From Geminocystis sp. M7585_C2015_104 (GTDB taxonomy: Bacteria > Cyanobacteriota > Cyanobacteriia > Cyanobacteriales > Cyanobacteriaceae), in assembly GCA_015295805.1 (NCBI GenBank), contig DVEF01000052.1, positions 1 to 60,585 of the forward strand: 60,585 nt of DNA, read 5' to 3'. This document shows, piece by piece, positions 9,182 through 19,940 of the stretch. Under the pieces are notes generated by a model. That model made no database searches. It saw only the letters and a program-made list of their open reading frames with translations, and was not told the DNA's origin. Each line of letters opens with the position of its first letter. The stretch's first letter is position 1. Position numbers and translations under genes: made by a program.

Positions 9182-9943
9182 GTGTATCAAATATCTGAAA
9201 CCAACAACTGCCAATTGGACTTAGACGCCATCAACCAAAAACTCGCCAACGCCACCGCCAGTGAGATAGTCATCTGGGCAAAGGAAGAATTTGGCAAACA
9301 CCTGGTGTTGAGCACCAGTTTTGGTATTCAATCGGCGGTGATGTTGCACCTTGTCACCCAAATCATACCAGACATCCCCGTTATCTGGATAGACACTGGT
9401 TATTTACCCAAGGAAACCTATCTGTTTGCCGAGGAATTAACCAAGAGACTCAACCTCAATCTGAAGGTATACCAGTCCGAGTTGAGCCCTGCACGGATGG
9501 AGGCCCTCTATGGTAGACTATGGGAGAAGAAAGACCTAGAATCCCTCAATCTCTACGATCGTATTAGAAAAATAGAGCCCATGCAGCGGGCCTTGAGGGA
9601 GTTGAACGCCAAAGCCTGGTTGGCAGGTTTAAGACAAAGCCAAACGGAATTCAGACAAACCCTCAATTTCGTCAACAAACAGGGTGAGCGTTATAAGATT
9701 CTACCCATCCTCCGCTGGACTTCTAAGGATGTCTACGAGTATCTGAAGAAGCACGATCTACCCTACCATCCCTACTTTGAGAGGGGATATGTTACAGTGG
9801 GGGATTGGCATTCCAGTCGTCCCCTCAGCCCCACTGATGCCCATGAGAGAGATACCCGTTTTCATGGTATCAAACAAGAATGCGGTCTACACTTGCCCAC
9901 CAGCTTTGAGGAGGCTCAAAGTCTCGATTCTAGTCAGTTGTAG
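9182..9943 (+). CDS. cysH: Phosphoadenylyl-sulfate reductase (thioredoxin-type)
   Basis: Reduces PAPS to sulfite in assimilatory sulfate reduction, using thioredoxin. It has 253 residues. The nucleotide-binding segment [14 protein letters not shown] starts at residue 44, [12 protein letters not shown] follows, and the catalytic cysteine is Cys234 in the C-terminal ECGLH motif. The two extra Cys pairs that mark iron-sulfur APS reductases are absent, which points to PAPS rather than APS. The start is GTG at 9182, with AAGGAAAAG about 5 bases before it. A TATAAT at 9111-9116 could be the -10 box, but no good -35 is present. cysK, acting later in cysteine synthesis, is far away at 58.4 kb. Confidence 0.95.
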   Translation: MYQISETNNCQLDLDAINQKLANATASEIVIWAKEEFGKHLVLSTSFGIQSAVMLHLVTQIIPDIPVIWIDTGYLPKETYLFAEELTKRLNLNLKVYQSELSPARMEALYGRLWEKKDLESLNLYDRIRKIEPMQRALRELNAKAWLAGLRQSQTEFRQTLNFVNKQGERYKILPILRWTSKDVYEYLKKHDLPYHPYFERGYVTVGDWHSSRPLSPTDAHERDTRFHGIKQECGLHLPTSFEEAQSLDSSQL

Positions 9944-9945
9944 TC

Positions 9946-11070
9946 CTACAGGTGTAATTTAGATAGGGCCTGCAAAAAGGCGTCATTCTCCCTTTGATGG
10001 CCAATAGAAATCCTCAAGCCGCCACCAGTGTGTCTAATATGGATTTTATCCCTTTTTAGCCGTTCCATGACTAGTTGGTGTTTTTCTGGGTTATCCTCTC
10101 CCTGCCAACGGAGATATAGGAAATTAGCACAACTAGGCCATACCCTAAACTGTTTATACTCCCCATGACTAGTCAGAATTTGGTATACTCTTTCTCTCTC
10201 CCCTATTATTTCCCTCACCGATGGAAGTAGCAAATGACGATTTTCCATCACCAACTGAGCGGCCAATTGGGAAAATGCAGGTAGATTATAGGGAAGTCTA
10301 ATTTTTTCCAACACCGCGATGACTTCAGGATGAGCGATGGCATATCCCACCCGGTGAGACGCCAGACGGAAGGCTTTGGAAAAGGTACGTAATATTAACC
10401 AGTTGGGGTGGAATGGTAGTTGTGACACCAGACTTTGTCCACTAAACTCGTAATAAGCCTCGTCTACTACTACCAGAATATCCTCGGGTAGCCCTTTCAG
10501 CCACTTGATTTCCTCCCCTGTTAAACAATTGCCAGTTGGAGAGTTGGGATGCACCACAAAAACCACCCTTACTGGTGGATAATCCCCCCCATAAACGGCT
10601 CTATTTGCCCTGTCCAAATTTATAGAAAAATCCTCCTCATTTCTCTCAACAAAAACCACATTTATTCCTAGACTTTTGGCCAGAATAGCATACATGGAAA
10701 AGGTGGGATTGGCCACTAAAACAGATCCCCTGTTGTTCAAACAGGTGGCAATCAAAACCGAGCGGATTAATTCATCAGAGCCATTGCCTACAGAAATGTT
10801 ATTAGCATCAAATAATCCGGGATTACTATTCCCCTCATTTACATACTCTGCCAGAAGATTTTTTAGGGTTAAATGACCGCCGTCAGGATAACGATTAGTC
10901 TCAATATAATCCTCATAGTACTCTGCTAATTTTTCTTTTAATTCCTGGGGCAAATCATAGGGGCTCTCATTAGCATCTAAACGCACCGAATCTCTGGCGG
11001 TTTGACTGGGAGCATAGGCGGAAAGGGAAAACAAATCGTCTCTCAAAAATGACAGTTTATATTCTCTCAT
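9946..11070 (-). CDS. hisC: Histidinol-phosphate aminotransferase
   Basis: A PLP-dependent class I/II aminotransferase that converts imidazole-acetol phosphate to histidinol phosphate. It has 374 residues. Visible family blocks are RLDANESPYDLP near the start, VGNGSDELI, VVHPNSPTGN, VVDEAYYEFS, and the PLP lysine in TFSKAFRLASHRVGY around residue 231, followed by the substrate-phosphate Arg region GGGLRISIG near the end. It converges with cysH, with 2 bases between stop codons. Upstream lies glyQ on the same strand after 37 bases, so glyQ-hisC may share a transcript. HisC is the best match; closely related aromatic aminotransferases share the motifs. Confidence 0.93.
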   Translation of the reverse strand: MREYKLSFLRDDLFSLSAYAPSQTARDSVRLDANESPYDLPQELKEKLAEYYEDYIETNRYPDGGHLTLKNLLAEYVNEGNSNPGLFDANNISVGNGSDELIRSVLIATCLNNRGSVLVANPTFSMYAILAKSLGINVVFVERNEEDFSINLDRANRAVYGGDYPPVRVVFVVHPNSPTGNCLTGEEIKWLKGLPEDILVVVDEAYYEFSGQSLVSQLPFHPNWLILRTFSKAFRLASHRVGYAIAHPEVIAVLEKIRLPYNLPAFSQLAAQLVMENRHLLLPSVREIIGERERVYQILTSHGEYKQFRVWPSCANFLYLRWQGEDNPEKHQLVMERLKRDKIHIRHTGGGLRISIGHQRENDAFLQALSKLHL

Positions 11071-11107
11071 ATTTTATCATCATTGGGGATTCCCAACAGT
11101 GGCATTC

Positions 11108-12016
11108 CTAACAAACAACTGAAGAAGAAACAGTGACCTTATCACGGTTTAGAAGAGGAAAATTTAAAGACTCTCTTTGGGCCAAATACAACTCGGCAAC
11201 CTGGCGTGCCAAATGACGAATACGGGCAATATAACGAGTCCTTTCGGCAACAGAAATAACCCCCCTTGCATCCAACAAATTAAAACAGTGAGAGCACTTG
11301 AGTATATAGTCTAAACTGGGAACAACAAGATTCTTTTCTATCAGCTGCTTTGCCTCCTCCTCATACAAAGCAAAAAGTTTGAACAACAAGTCGGGATTGG
11401 AAGCCTCAAAATTGTAAGTGCACTGTTCAATCTCCGCCTGAAGAAAAAGGTCACCATAAGTGATTTTATCATTCCACTTAATGTCATAAATGCTGTCTAC
11501 ATCTTGCAAATACATAGCCAGTCTTTCTAAACCATAGGTGATTTCTATGGATACCGGCTTACAGTCAACCCCCCCACACTGCTGGAAGTAGGTAAACTGA
11601 GTAATCTCCATCCCGTCCAGCCATACTTCCCAACCCACCCCCCAGGCGCCCAAAGTGGGAGACTCCCAGTTATCCTCCACAAATCGAATATCATGCTCCT
11701 CAGGATGGATACCCAACGCCTTCAACGATTCCAGGTAAATGTCCTGAATATTGTCTGGAGAAGGCTTAATCAACACCTGATACTGGTAATAGTGTTGTAC
11801 CCTATTAGGATTCTCCCCGTAACGGCCATCAGTCGGTCTTCTACAAGGTTCTATGTATGCTACAGCCCAGGGTTCAGGCCCAATGGCCCTTAGGAAAGTA
11901 TGAGGGCTCATAGTGGCCGCCCCTTTTTCCGTATCATAGGGTTGGGCTATCAGACAATTCCTCCTACTCCAAAAATCATTCAAACAGGCTACGAGCTCCT
12001 GAAAAGTAATAGTCAT
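11108..12016 (-). CDS. glyQ: Glycyl-tRNA synthetase alpha subunit
   Basis: The catalytic alpha chain of the alpha2-beta2 bacterial GlyRS. It has 302 residues, normal for the family. Typical blocks are [14 protein letters not shown] at the N-terminus, [17 protein letters not shown] (motif 2 region), [18 protein letters not shown], and the active-site segment [12 protein letters not shown]. The beta chain glyS is not adjacent, so the subunits are encoded apart. tRNA-Phe diverges from this gene across a 124-base spacer that carries the tRNA promoter. Identification is secure. Confidence 0.97.
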   Translation of the reverse strand: MTITFQELVACLNDFWSRRNCLIAQPYDTEKGAATMSPHTFLRAIGPEPWAVAYIEPCRRPTDGRYGENPNRVQHYYQYQVLIKPSPDNIQDIYLESLKALGIHPEEHDIRFVEDNWESPTLGAWGVGWEVWLDGMEITQFTYFQQCGGVDCKPVSIEITYGLERLAMYLQDVDSIYDIKWNDKITYGDLFLQAEIEQCTYNFEASNPDLLFKLFALYEEEAKQLIEKNLVVPSLDYILKCSHCFNLLDARGVISVAERTRYIARIRHLARQVAELYLAQRESLNFPLLNRDKVTVSSSVVC

Positions 12017-12093
12017 GAACTCAATAAGATAACAGCGGGGCAGTTCCGATTATACTATCCCTCAGGGGCAAAATCAATCCGCCTCCCCCCCCC

Positions 12094-12122
12094 TTGTCAG
12101 TGTCGGGAAAATGTGTTATAAT
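12094..12122 (+). promoter_or_regulatory. Sigma-70 promoter of tRNA-Phe
   Basis: TTGTCA at 12094-12099 and a perfect TATAAT at 12117-12122 are separated by 17 bases. The predicted start is about 12 bases ahead of the mature tRNA 5' end. Confidence 0.8.
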
Positions 12123-12140
12123 CCCTAAATGTCATGGTTA

Positions 12141-12213
<73 letters not shown>

Positions 12214-13165
12214 TTTTTCATCTCGTATCATTTTTTGTATTGTACCAGGGGATTCGACCCTCTGACCTTTGACTGAAGAGGTAGTCTATAGGCGGGGTTT
12301 CGGCATTGCACTAGACTGTAACGCTACATATAGAGATTCGCCGAGGGGGGTATTATATTTCTAATAATGGTCCAATAAGGGGGGCGGGTTAGGGGATTCG
12401 ACAGCTGTTTGTTGAATTGTTGAAACACAACCCTTGGGGCATAGGGGCTATGTTGTGTGTGATATTGTGTATATGGTTTCCGACACTTACCCCGCCAGGC
12501 AAATGTCCCCCGCCAGTGATTCCCTAGCATGAAGTTTACACCTTGTCAAGAGGGCGGGTGTCCATTAGAAGCAAAAAAGGGGCCATGGCGGTTTTTTCCC
12601 TTTTAGCCATGCATGGGGTATTCTTACACAATCCTCTCTTCCCCTTCCCTCCTCCTTTGTTTCCTCTTTGCCATTTTTTTCTTCAATGCTAATTTCTTCA
12701 TTAATACCCCCATTTTCAACCGAGACTGTTAATAAATATTATCATTTTGTTTGTGAAGGCACGCTGTGGAGGCACACCTAGGGGCCTTTGGGAGGGAAAA
12801 AGACAAGGCAAAATCTCACCCGCCCCGCTTTTCCCTTGAAATCTATCTCCTCTCGTTCCCTTAACTACACTACAAATCGGGGGTATTTTATTCGCCTTCT
12901 ATTTGCCAAGGATACCCCCTATCGTCTCAACTTTTAAACCATATAATTGAAAAATTTTTTTAAAAAACCTGAGTGGCGGTATGCCAGACAGGTGCAAAAC
13001 CAGGATGCCAATATAACAGGCTATTGCCTCGGGTTTCAGGACGGGAAAAAAACAAAAGTTGGAAAAAGGCGGAAACCACGCTGAGGGAAAGGGAAATCTG
13101 TTGTCTCGTCGTCAGAGAAGGCTTTATAATCTCAAGTTGGGGAGTAAAGCTGTCGAAAAAGGAAA
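12214..13165 (+). other. Gene-free spacer after tRNA-Phe
   Basis: About 950 bases without a convincing coding frame. Two short blocks share GGGGATTCGAC (near 12249 and 12394), which recalls the 5' end of tmRNA, but no tag reading frame or tRNA-like 3' half follows. The right part is AT-rich and leads into the small membrane-protein gene. I see no recognisable RNA gene here. Confidence 0.5.
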
Positions 13166-13522
13166 ATGATTTTCTGGGAAGAGTGGCTAAACCAACACCC
13201 CATTGTGAGTTTTTTTTTAAGTCATCCCGTTATGGGGATAATTCTTCTCATTATCCTTGTCTATTTAATAAGCTATTTGCTTCAGCAAATACCCAGGATT
13301 ATTATAAATTTATTGTGGAGAATAATAAAACTGCCCTTTTGGCTTTTGGGGTTATATTTTGACGGGGAAAAGGGTGATAAACAAGTGGTAGAAAGAATAG
13401 GAGAAATATCAGCAAAGGAGGAAATACAGGGAGAATTAATGAAAACTATAATAAAGAAGCTGGAGGATATTGAGGAAAAGCAGACGAAAATCTTGGAAGC
13501 TTTACTGAAGGAAAAAAAATAA
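13166..13522 (+). CDS. Small membrane protein with C-terminal coiled coil, unknown function
   Basis: 118 residues. A hydrophobic stretch around residues 21-42 (VMGIILLIILVYLISYLL) and a second amphipathic or hydrophobic stretch around 45-63 (IIINLLWRIIKLPFWLLGLY) are followed by a charged helix (about 75-118, ending KLEDIEEKQTKILEALLKEKK). The ATG at 13166 has AAAGGAAA just upstream. Lys/Glu use and spacing look like genuine protein. I do not recognise the family. It could be a small membrane-tethered assembly factor, but nothing in the flanks supports a specific role. A longer overlapping frame beginning at 12973 is not favoured, because it lacks such structure. Confidence 0.65.
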   Translation: MIFWEEWLNQHPIVSFFLSHPVMGIILLIILVYLISYLLQQIPRIIINLLWRIIKLPFWLLGLYFDGEKGDKQVVERIGEISAKEEIQGELMKTIIKKLEDIEEKQTKILEALLKEKK

Positions 13523-13846
13523 CCAAAGGCTGGTAGAAAAGACAAATAGAGATATAATCAAGCAACGATATGGGGAAGGTAGAGAAAGGGCAATATAAGA
13601 GAAAAATATAGGTGTTCACAGAAATGCCTCCAGAGAAAAAAATCTCCCTCTGCCGGCAACTGTGATTACAGACGTGGGTGAAAATAGACAAGTTGTGGGT
13701 TGGATTACAGTTAGAGGGATTTTGTGGGCAAAAAAATGTCTTAAGTTTATCTATGCTGATGTATAGGCTTCTGACAACTGCCACTATCACCTCACACCAC
13801 TACCTCCCCAAGGCAACCCTATCCCATTTGGTGGCGGGATTTAGGT

Positions 13847-13965
13847 AGATAAATCCCTAAATCCTATCCCCCTATATCCTATATCCTCTGTCGGTTTCTG
13901 ATAAAATTAATAACAACGGGGAAATTAAGTCTATGAAGCCTAGCAACGAAGTTATTGTGGATGGC
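13847..13965 (+). repeat. Duplicate of thiO upstream region and first 9 codons (copy 1)
   Basis: Aligns base by base with 20304-20413. The shared stretch includes TATCCCCCTATATC, CTGTCGGTTTCTGATAAAAT, GGGAAATTAAGTCTATGAA and AGCAACGAAGTTATTGT. I count about 90 percent identity over roughly 110 bases, with a small insertion in this copy. Orientation is the same as at thiO. The shared GATAAAAT stretch may be a -10 region. It looks like a segmental copy made when the thiO leader was duplicated. Confidence 0.88.
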
Positions 13966-14025
13966 ATGCTGATGGTAAAAATACCACCCCAAGAGGCAGA
14001 GGCTGGAGAGAATAAAAGAAAGTGA
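13933..14025 (+). pseudogene. Orphan 5' stub of thiO
   Basis: An ATG at 13933 opens a 30-codon frame starting MKPSNEVIV, matching the ThiO N-terminus MKASNEVIV, and then diverges before the FAD-binding GxGxxG motif. It ends at TGA 14023-14025. It cannot encode glycine oxidase; it may be translated as a short peptide but is best seen as a duplication remnant. Confidence 0.65.
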
Positions 14026-14226
14026 GGGGGGTAAAAATCTCTGATAAAGACTACCACAACTTAGCCAATGCTGCCATATACAAAAGGAGGAAATGGGGAA
14101 ACTAGTTAGTGACAATAAGGTAAATTCTAGCAAATGCAGGCATACTGGGATGTGTCTGGAAGTGGCAATAGTGTGGGTGAAAAGAAAGATATTCTCGGGG
14201 GTGTGAAGAATAAAGAGGAAGTGGTA

Positions 14227-16029
14227 TTAAGCCGCTTCTGGAAATTGTGGGATGGAGGCTATTAGTTGACGGGTGTATTGTTTTTGTGGATTGTTAACAA
14301 TTTGGTCAGCTGTAGAGATTTCCTCTATTTTACCCCTATTCATGACCATGATTCTATCACTGAGGAATTTTACCACGCTCAAATCATGGGAGATAAAGAT
14401 ATATGTCAAGCCGAATTCCACCTGCAATTGTTTAAGAAGATTCAAAACCTGTGCTTGAATGGAAACATCTAAGGCAGAGACACACTCATCACAGATAATC
14501 AACTGGGGATTTAAGGCTAATGCCCTAGCGATACAAACCCTCTGCCTCTCGCCACCCGACAGCTGATGGGGATAACGGTTATACCAGTCGGGGTTTAAAC
14601 CCACTCTCTCCAATAAGTATCTTACCCGCTCTTTTCGTTTTTGACTATTACCACCGACACGATGAATTATCATTGGTTCGATTATTGTATCACCAATAGT
14701 CATCCGCGGGTTGAGAGAATTGTAGGGATTCTGAAAAATAACCTGCATTTCCCGTCTAAGTCGACGACAAGTCTTACTTGCAGGCGGTATAGCTGTCAAA
14801 TCGACTCCTAAAAACTCAATTTTTCCCTCCACAGAGGGAATAAGACGTAAGATACTTCTTGCCAGGGTAGACTTACCACAACCAGACTCCCCCACCAAAC
14901 CGAGAGTCTCCCCGGGAAATAGTTGAAAACTTACACCATCCACTGCCCAAAAATACTCTTTCTGCCAAAAAGGGGTATGCTTTTTCCTATAGCCTACCCT
15001 CAAATTCTCTACAACCAAGAGAGGCTGGCTCAATTTTACTTCCTTAGGTTTAACATCAGCTGTGGAGTAAAAAGACACAGTATTCCTGTTTGCCAAAAAA
15101 TCATCAACGGTGGGGAGGTAAACACGAGTTTCGTTTAAACGGGGACGACAGGCTAATAACCCCTTAGTATAGGGATGAGTGGGATGGAAAAGAATCTCCC
15201 TGCTATTACCATATTCTACTATTTCCCCCCCACGCATCACAGCGAGACTGTCTGCCATATTAGCAACGACGGCTAAATCATGGGTGATAAAAATCAAAGA
15301 CATCTGCCGTCGCCTACACAATTCCTTTAACAAAGACAAAATCGTAGCTTGAACTGTAACATCAAGCGCTGTAGTAGGTTCATCGGCAATGAGGATTTGG
15401 GGATGACAGGCAATTGCCATTGCTATCATCACCCTTTGTAACTGACCACCACTCATTTCATGGGGATACCTGGCCAGTATAGCACGTTTTCTCTGATTGA
15501 TGTATCTTTGAACCTGTTTAGGGGTAGGAGGCGTTTTGTGGGGTTGGCTTAAAAATTCCACCGCCAATTCCTCATCACTAGGCAATAGTTGGACTTCTTG
15601 TAACAGACTAATTGCTTGTCTTTTTGCTTCCCTGACACTAACCGACTGGTGAAACAAAATTGCCTCTGTGATTTGAAACCCAATGTTGTATACTGGGTTC
15701 AGGGAGCTCATGGGCTCTTGAAAGATAATAGCAATCTTACCACCATTTAGCTCCCTTCTTTTGCGGGGGGGTAGATTAAGTAAATTCAGTGGTGGGTTTT
15801 CCTCTGACTCTGACTGGTAAAATAAAATCTCCCCTGTCACTTTGGCGTTGGGGGGCAGCAACCCCATTATAGCCAATGCTGTAACTGATTTTCCTGACCC
15901 GGACTCCCCTACTATTCCCAGTATTTCCCCTTTTTTGAGGGAAAAACTAATTCCCTTCAAAGCCAAATCCCCTTCCCCACCCCTTTTTGGGAAAGCCACC
16001 CGCAAGTTGTTCACCTGGAGGACAGTCAT
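14227..16029 (-). CDS. Fused double ATP-binding protein of a peptide/nickel-type ABC importer
   Basis: 600 residues with two complete ABC ATPase domains in one chain, equivalent to DppD fused to DppF (as in YejF or GsiA). Domain 1 has Walker A GESGSGKS (41-48), signature MSGGQLQRV and Walker B ILIADEPTTALD. Domain 2, from about residue 345, has Walker A GESGCGKS (about 378), signature LSGGERQRV and Walker B LIICDECVSALD, where Cys replaces the usual Pro. Each ATPase should power uptake of a peptide or similar solute through permeases. No permease or binding protein is adjacent, so the rest of the importer is encoded elsewhere. The substrate is unknown. Confidence 0.93.
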   Translation of the reverse strand: MTVLQVNNLRVAFPKRGGEGDLALKGISFSLKKGEILGIVGESGSGKSVTALAIMGLLPPNAKVTGEILFYQSESEENPPLNLLNLPPRKRRELNGGKIAIIFQEPMSSLNPVYNIGFQITEAILFHQSVSVREAKRQAISLLQEVQLLPSDEELAVEFLSQPHKTPPTPKQVQRYINQRKRAILARYPHEMSGGQLQRVMIAMAIACHPQILIADEPTTALDVTVQATILSLLKELCRRRQMSLIFITHDLAVVANMADSLAVMRGGEIVEYGNSREILFHPTHPYTKGLLACRPRLNETRVYLPTVDDFLANRNTVSFYSTADVKPKEVKLSQPLLVVENLRVGYRKKHTPFWQKEYFWAVDGVSFQLFPGETLGLVGESGCGKSTLARSILRLIPSVEGKIEFLGVDLTAIPPASKTCRRLRREMQVIFQNPYNSLNPRMTIGDTIIEPMIIHRVGGNSQKRKERVRYLLERVGLNPDWYNRYPHQLSGGERQRVCIARALALNPQLIICDECVSALDVSIQAQVLNLLKQLQVEFGLTYIFISHDLSVVKFLSDRIMVMNRGKIEEISTADQIVNNPQKQYTRQLIASIPQFPEAA

Positions 16030-16324
16030 TTGTTTTCTTTCCCTCTCCTTACAACAATGAGGGGCTACTCACCCTATAACCCCATATAGGAATTCTATTC
16101 TAGGAATTTTACAACGCCACATGGGCCCACCTATAAGGGGTAGAGACAACTAACGGACTGCGCCATACCGTCCCCCCCAAATTGTTATTATAAGGCCTAT
16201 AATCCTCTGGCCTTAGCACACACCCACCATTGGCCACCATGATAGCAAAAAAACTAAAAAAAGCAAGCCCCCCAGATATGGACGGCAAGGGCCACCATTA
16301 TAGCCTCCATTGTTACAGAAAAAG
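16030..16324 (+). other. Spacer upstream of the ABC ATPase gene
   Basis: About 300 bases between the start of the ABC gene and the chlD terminator region. It presumably holds the leftward promoter of the ABC gene, but I see no clear -35/-10 pair and no RNA gene. Confidence 0.4.
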
Positions 16325-16364
16325 GAGAAAAAAGCAAGGGGGGTATGGGGGCTTGTCCCTACCC
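16325..16364 (-). terminator. Possible Rho-independent terminator of chlD
   Basis: On the minus strand, GGGTAGGG overlapping the chlD stop can pair with CCCATACCC across an 8-base loop, with one bulge. A CTTGCTTTTTT tract follows about 5 bases later. Stem quality is moderate. Confidence 0.4.
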
Positions 16365-18383
16365 TGAGAGGGAAGAGATTGCATTTTTGGCCATGTTGGC
16401 GATGGCCTGGTCAGTAGCTTGAGGTAGTTGATAGTAGTTTCCGCCGGCGTGTTTAGCGATTTCCTTGCCGAAGCCGGTGGAGACAAATTTCTTCTCCGTG
16501 TCGATAACCAAGAGTTTGAAGCCGAGGGCGCGAATTTTAGAGGCAATTTCCAGTAATTCCGCCTTAATATCCGGTTTTTCACCTTCAGGGATAGTCTCCC
16601 CCAAAGAGCGTGCCAAGGGGACATTACCACGGCCGTCGGTGATGGCGACGATTACCACCTGGCCGATGTCACCGGACATTTTCGCATTTAGGCCTACATG
16701 TACTGCCTGGGTGAGGGCATGGGATAAGGGAGAACCCCCTCCACAAGGCAGGGTTTCCAGACGGGAACGAGCCATTGTAATAGAGCGTGTCGGTGGCAGC
16801 AACACTTCTGCCTTTTCCCCACGGAAGGAGATGAGAGCCACTTGATCCCGGTTTTCATAGGCGGAGGTCAACAGACGCATGACTGCCCCTTTTGCTGACT
16901 GCATGCGGTTTAGAGCCATAGATCCGGACGCGTCCACTACAAATATAATCAGAGCCCCGGCTTTGCGAGCGAGACGTTTTGCCCTCAAATCCTGCTCTTC
17001 GATGATTACACGGCGGCCTGGATGGCGCAGACGACGGCTTTTTTGGTAGGGGGCAGCGGCTCTTAAAGTTGCATCTACAGCGATTCTTTTCACCTTCCCC
17101 TTGGGCAGAATTGGTTTGACATAGCGTCCTCTGTCATCGGTGAGGATGATATTGCGGCTGCCCGACTTCCCTTGTCTTTGTAACTGTTGGGCAAACTGTA
17201 GTATTTTAGGGTCTAGGATTACCCCTTCCACATCAAAGATAAACTCCTGGGGTATACTTGGGGCTTGTTGAGATTCATTCTCATCTTCTCGATTCTTGTC
17301 CTCCTCCTGCTGGTTGTCGTCTTCTCCCTGAGGTGGGGGAGGTGGCGGCGGGGTAGGGGGTTGTTCTAGGGGATTTTGTATTACTGTACTACGAGGTACT
17401 ATAACCAATTCCACGGCCAGACGCAAATCGTCGGCATTGACGACATCACGTCCAGCCAAGGCGGCAGCTGCTTTTGCCACCTTAACGGCAAAAATTTCCG
17501 CCCGATGTCCTTCTACTTGTCCTCTGATAGCCTCTTGAACCAGGTATTGTAATTGTTCTCGGGAAATGAGGACATCTTTAAGCCATTCCCGTGCTAGGAT
17601 TATATCAGTCTTCAGATTTTCCAGTTCCTCTTGGTATTGAGCTAGGAATTGTTGGGGATTGGTGGAATAGTCAATTGCCCTTAAGACTGCCTTTACCCTT
17701 TCCTCGAGGGGTAGACTGTCATCTGCCACTTCCCAGATTGCTATTCTATCGAGAAGATGTGGACGCAGGGGGCCTTCTTCCGGGTTGTAGGTAGCGATAA
17801 GGATAGGCTTGCAGGGGTGACAGAAGCTAATGCCCTCCCTTTCCAGTTGGTTTTTCCCCTCTGTTAGGACAGTTAATAGTTGGTTAGCGATTTGGTCATC
17901 CAGCAGATTTATCTCATCTACGTATAACACTCCCCGATGAGCCTTTGCCAACAATCCCGGTTGGAATACAGGATAGCCCTTTTTCACCGACTCTTCCACA
18001 TCTATCGAGCCTAACAGACGGTCTTCCGTGATTCCCAGGGGTATTTGGACGAAGGGCGCTTGTATCACCTCAGTAGGTATTTCTTCTGGGCTTACATGGC
18101 CATACTGCTGCCAGGTATCATCATCCCATTCTTCCGGCTTGTGGGGGCTACAATTGAAGGGATTACCCTTAATCACCTCGATGGGTGGCAGTAGGGAGTG
18201 GATACCCCTAGCCAATACGGATTTGGCAGTTCCCCTCCTTCCTGCGATAGCCACTCCCCCTATTCCTGGGTCTACCGCCGCTATTAGCAAGGCCGTTTTT
18301 AATCTCTCATGCCCCACCACCGCCGTGAAGGGGAAATTCAGATTCAGGTTTGCGTTTTTTGCCGTTGCCGTTGATGACACCAT
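16359..18383 (-). CDS. chlD: Magnesium chelatase subunit D
   Basis: Part of the ChlH-ChlI-ChlD complex that inserts Mg2+ into protoporphyrin IX at the first committed step of chlorophyll synthesis. 674 residues from the start chosen. An N-terminal AAA+ domain related to ChlI has a Walker-A-like GRRGTAKS near residue 47. A linker around residues 340-372 is a run of Pro followed by Asp/Glu/Gln. The C-terminal von Willebrand A domain carries the MIDAS motif DASGSMA near 482. The frame extends 19 codons upstream to 18440, but the ATG at 18381-18383 ([10 protein letters not shown]) fits the family start better. Upstream on the same strand is leuB. Confidence 0.96.
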   Translation of the reverse strand: MVSSTATAKNANLNLNFPFTAVVGHERLKTALLIAAVDPGIGGVAIAGRRGTAKSVLARGIHSLLPPIEVIKGNPFNCSPHKPEEWDDDTWQQYGHVSPEEIPTEVIQAPFVQIPLGITEDRLLGSIDVEESVKKGYPVFQPGLLAKAHRGVLYVDEINLLDDQIANQLLTVLTEGKNQLEREGISFCHPCKPILIATYNPEEGPLRPHLLDRIAIWEVADDSLPLEERVKAVLRAIDYSTNPQQFLAQYQEELENLKTDIILAREWLKDVLISREQLQYLVQEAIRGQVEGHRAEIFAVKVAKAAAALAGRDVVNADDLRLAVELVIVPRSTVIQNPLEQPPTPPPPPPPQGEDDNQQEEDKNREDENESQQAPSIPQEFIFDVEGVILDPKILQFAQQLQRQGKSGSRNIILTDDRGRYVKPILPKGKVKRIAVDATLRAAAPYQKSRRLRHPGRRVIIEEQDLRAKRLARKAGALIIFVVDASGSMALNRMQSAKGAVMRLLTSAYENRDQVALISFRGEKAEVLLPPTRSITMARSRLETLPCGGGSPLSHALTQAVHVGLNAKMSGDIGQVVIVAITDGRGNVPLARSLGETIPEGEKPDIKAELLEIASKIRALGFKLLVIDTEKKFVSTGFGKEIAKHAGGNYYQLPQATDQAIANMAKNAISSLSG

Positions 18384-18568
18384 GTTTTTCTTCTTCCGTC
18401 TATTCCCTCCTATTATCTTATGCCAACATTCCCTTGACAATGGGAGGGCAGGCCTGCTAGGATGGGGGAGAGGATGGGGTCTTCGGGCCTAAAACTATAG
18501 GCCCGCCTTTTGTCTGGCCTGAGGTTTAGTGAAAATGATTGTTGACAAGAAGGGGGGAAACCAGGTAG

Positions 18569-19651
18569 TTAACCAAGGGCCTGGAGAAGGGCATCGCCCA
18601 TTTGTTTACAGCCGACGAGACGACAACCAGGAGACATAATATCGGCAGTGCGATAGCCTTGAGAGAGGACAGTGGATACGGCCTGTTCCATGAGGGAGGC
18701 GGCAGAATCTTCTTGAAGGCCATAGCGAAGCATCATAGCGGCACTGAGGACTTGGGCAAGGGGGTTAGCCTTGTCTTGTCCAGCGATGTCAGGGGCAGAG
18801 CCATGGACAGGTTCAAATAGGCCCGGGGGATTGCTCCCTAGACTAGCGGAGGGCAACATACCGATACTGCCGGTGAGCATAGCCGCCTCATCGGAGAGAA
18901 TGTCCCCAAAGAGGTTGCTAGTGAGTATAGTGTCGAATTGTCGGGGATGACGGATTAACTGCATGGCGGCGTTGTCCACATACATGTGGGTTAGTTCCAC
19001 TTGAGGGTATTTTTCCGCCATAGCTGTAACCCTATCTCGCCACAGTTGGGATACGTCTAACACATTGGCCTTATCCACTGAACAGAGTTTATTACGACGT
19101 TTGCTGGCAATCTCAAAAGCTACTTTAGCGATTCGGTCAATTTCCGACTCAGTGTAGGCCATGGTATTAACACCACGTTTTTCGCCGGTTTCGGTGGTAA
19201 AAATGCCCTTAGGTTGACCAAAATAGATCCCGCCAGTCAATTCCCTTACCACCATGATGTCAACCCCTTCTACCACTTCTCTTTTTAGGGGGGAGGCGTC
19301 AATGAGTTGAGGGAAGACAGTAGCCGGGCGAAGGTTGGCAAATAATCCCAAGGCAGCACGGATTCCCAACAGGCCGGTTTCTGGGCGTTTTTCCCGGGGC
19401 AAGTTATCCCATTTGTAACCGCCAATGGCTGCCAGTAATACGGCATCGGACTTGCGACACATCTCAATGGTTTGGGGGGGGAGAGGGTTTCCCGTAGCAT
19501 CAATAGCTGCACCACCAATTAACGCCTCCTGGAAGTTAAACTCCAAATCGCACTTGTTTGCCACTGCCTTCAACACCTCCACTGCCACGGCCATGATTTC
19601 TGGTCCAATCCCATCTCCCGGCAGTAGGGTTATAGTGTACCTTCTCTTCAT
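18569..19651 (-). CDS. leuB: 3-isopropylmalate dehydrogenase
   Basis: Oxidatively decarboxylates 3-isopropylmalate in leucine synthesis, using NAD+. 360 residues, the normal size. It starts [12 protein letters not shown] and has the substrate-binding [14 protein letters not shown] block, the metal-binding segment [11 protein letters not shown], and the NAD site [14 protein letters not shown]. No other leu gene is nearby. It lies upstream of chlD on the same strand with a 185-base spacer, so separate transcription is likely. Identification is secure. Confidence 0.97.
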   Translation of the reverse strand: MKRRYTITLLPGDGIGPEIMAVAVEVLKAVANKCDLEFNFQEALIGGAAIDATGNPLPPQTIEMCRKSDAVLLAAIGGYKWDNLPREKRPETGLLGIRAALGLFANLRPATVFPQLIDASPLKREVVEGVDIMVVRELTGGIYFGQPKGIFTTETGEKRGVNTMAYTESEIDRIAKVAFEIASKRRNKLCSVDKANVLDVSQLWRDRVTAMAEKYPQVELTHMYVDNAAMQLIRHPRQFDTILTSNLFGDILSDEAAMLTGSIGMLPSASLGSNPPGLFEPVHGSAPDIAGQDKANPLAQVLSAAMMLRYGLQEDSAASLMEQAVSTVLSQGYRTADIMSPGCRLVGCKQMGDALLQALG

Positions 19652-19730
19652 CAGTCCATCCCACTAATTTTGAACAACCATAACATAATACTGGCAAACC
19701 CCACACCCCAAAAATATGTTTCAATCCAAT

Positions 19731-19850
19731 AAGGACTATTACAATATCTTCACAATAACCCCTCAAAATCCCCCGGGGGGGCATCTGAAAATCCATTCTT
19801 CGTGCTACCCTAGGGGAGAATGGTCCGTTTCCGTGTTTATTGTGTAGCTC
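19731..19850 (+). repeat. Dispersed 110-bp repeat family, copy A
   Basis: Starts near AAGGACTATTACAAT and includes CCCCCGGGGGGGCATCTG, ATTCTTCGTGCTA and AGAATGGTCCG, ending near TTGTGTAGCTC. CCATTCT and AGAATGG can pair as a 7-bp stem. Same orientation as copies B, C and D. Confidence 0.8.
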
Positions 19851-19864
19851 TAAATATATAAATA

Positions 19865-19940
19865 GTGTTACAATTTTTTTTAAAAGGGGGGCATCTGAGA
19901 ATCTATTCTTCGTGCTAGCCAGAAGAATGGTGTCTTTCCG
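19865..19940 (+). repeat. Dispersed 110-bp repeat family, copy B (shorter)
   Basis: GTTACAATTTTT, then GGGGGGCATCTGAGAATC, ATTCTTCGTGCTAGCC and GAAGAATGGTG. ATTCTTC and GAAGAAT form a clean 7-bp stem with a 10-base loop. The CCCCC half of the palindrome is lost here. Confidence 0.8.

Larger units (their letters stand above)
13523..14226 (+). other. Spacer holding a duplicated thiO leader fragment
   Basis: About 700 bases with no full gene. The middle, 13847-13965, duplicates the region upstream of thiO and its first codons. A 37-codon frame at 14093-14206 has a strong AAAGGAGGAA ribosome site, but its product is not recognisable; I leave it unassigned. Confidence 0.6.

Noticed and set aside
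12249-12420. tmRNA candidate from GGGGATTCGAC
   Set aside because: The motif occurs twice, but there is no tag coding frame, no tRNA-like 3' end and no CCA-adjacent T arm.
12973-13362. 129-codon frame overlapping the small membrane protein
   Set aside because: It is shifted relative to the hydrophobic and coiled-coil frame, which has the better ribosome site and composition.
14093-14206. 37-codon frame with a strong ribosome site
   Set aside because: Product is not recognisable and lies between a duplicated fragment and the ABC gene; kept as a remark in the spacer entry.
19731-19940. IS element or MITE with target duplication
   Set aside because: No terminal inverted repeats or flanking target duplications could be seen for copies A and B; kept as a repeat family only.
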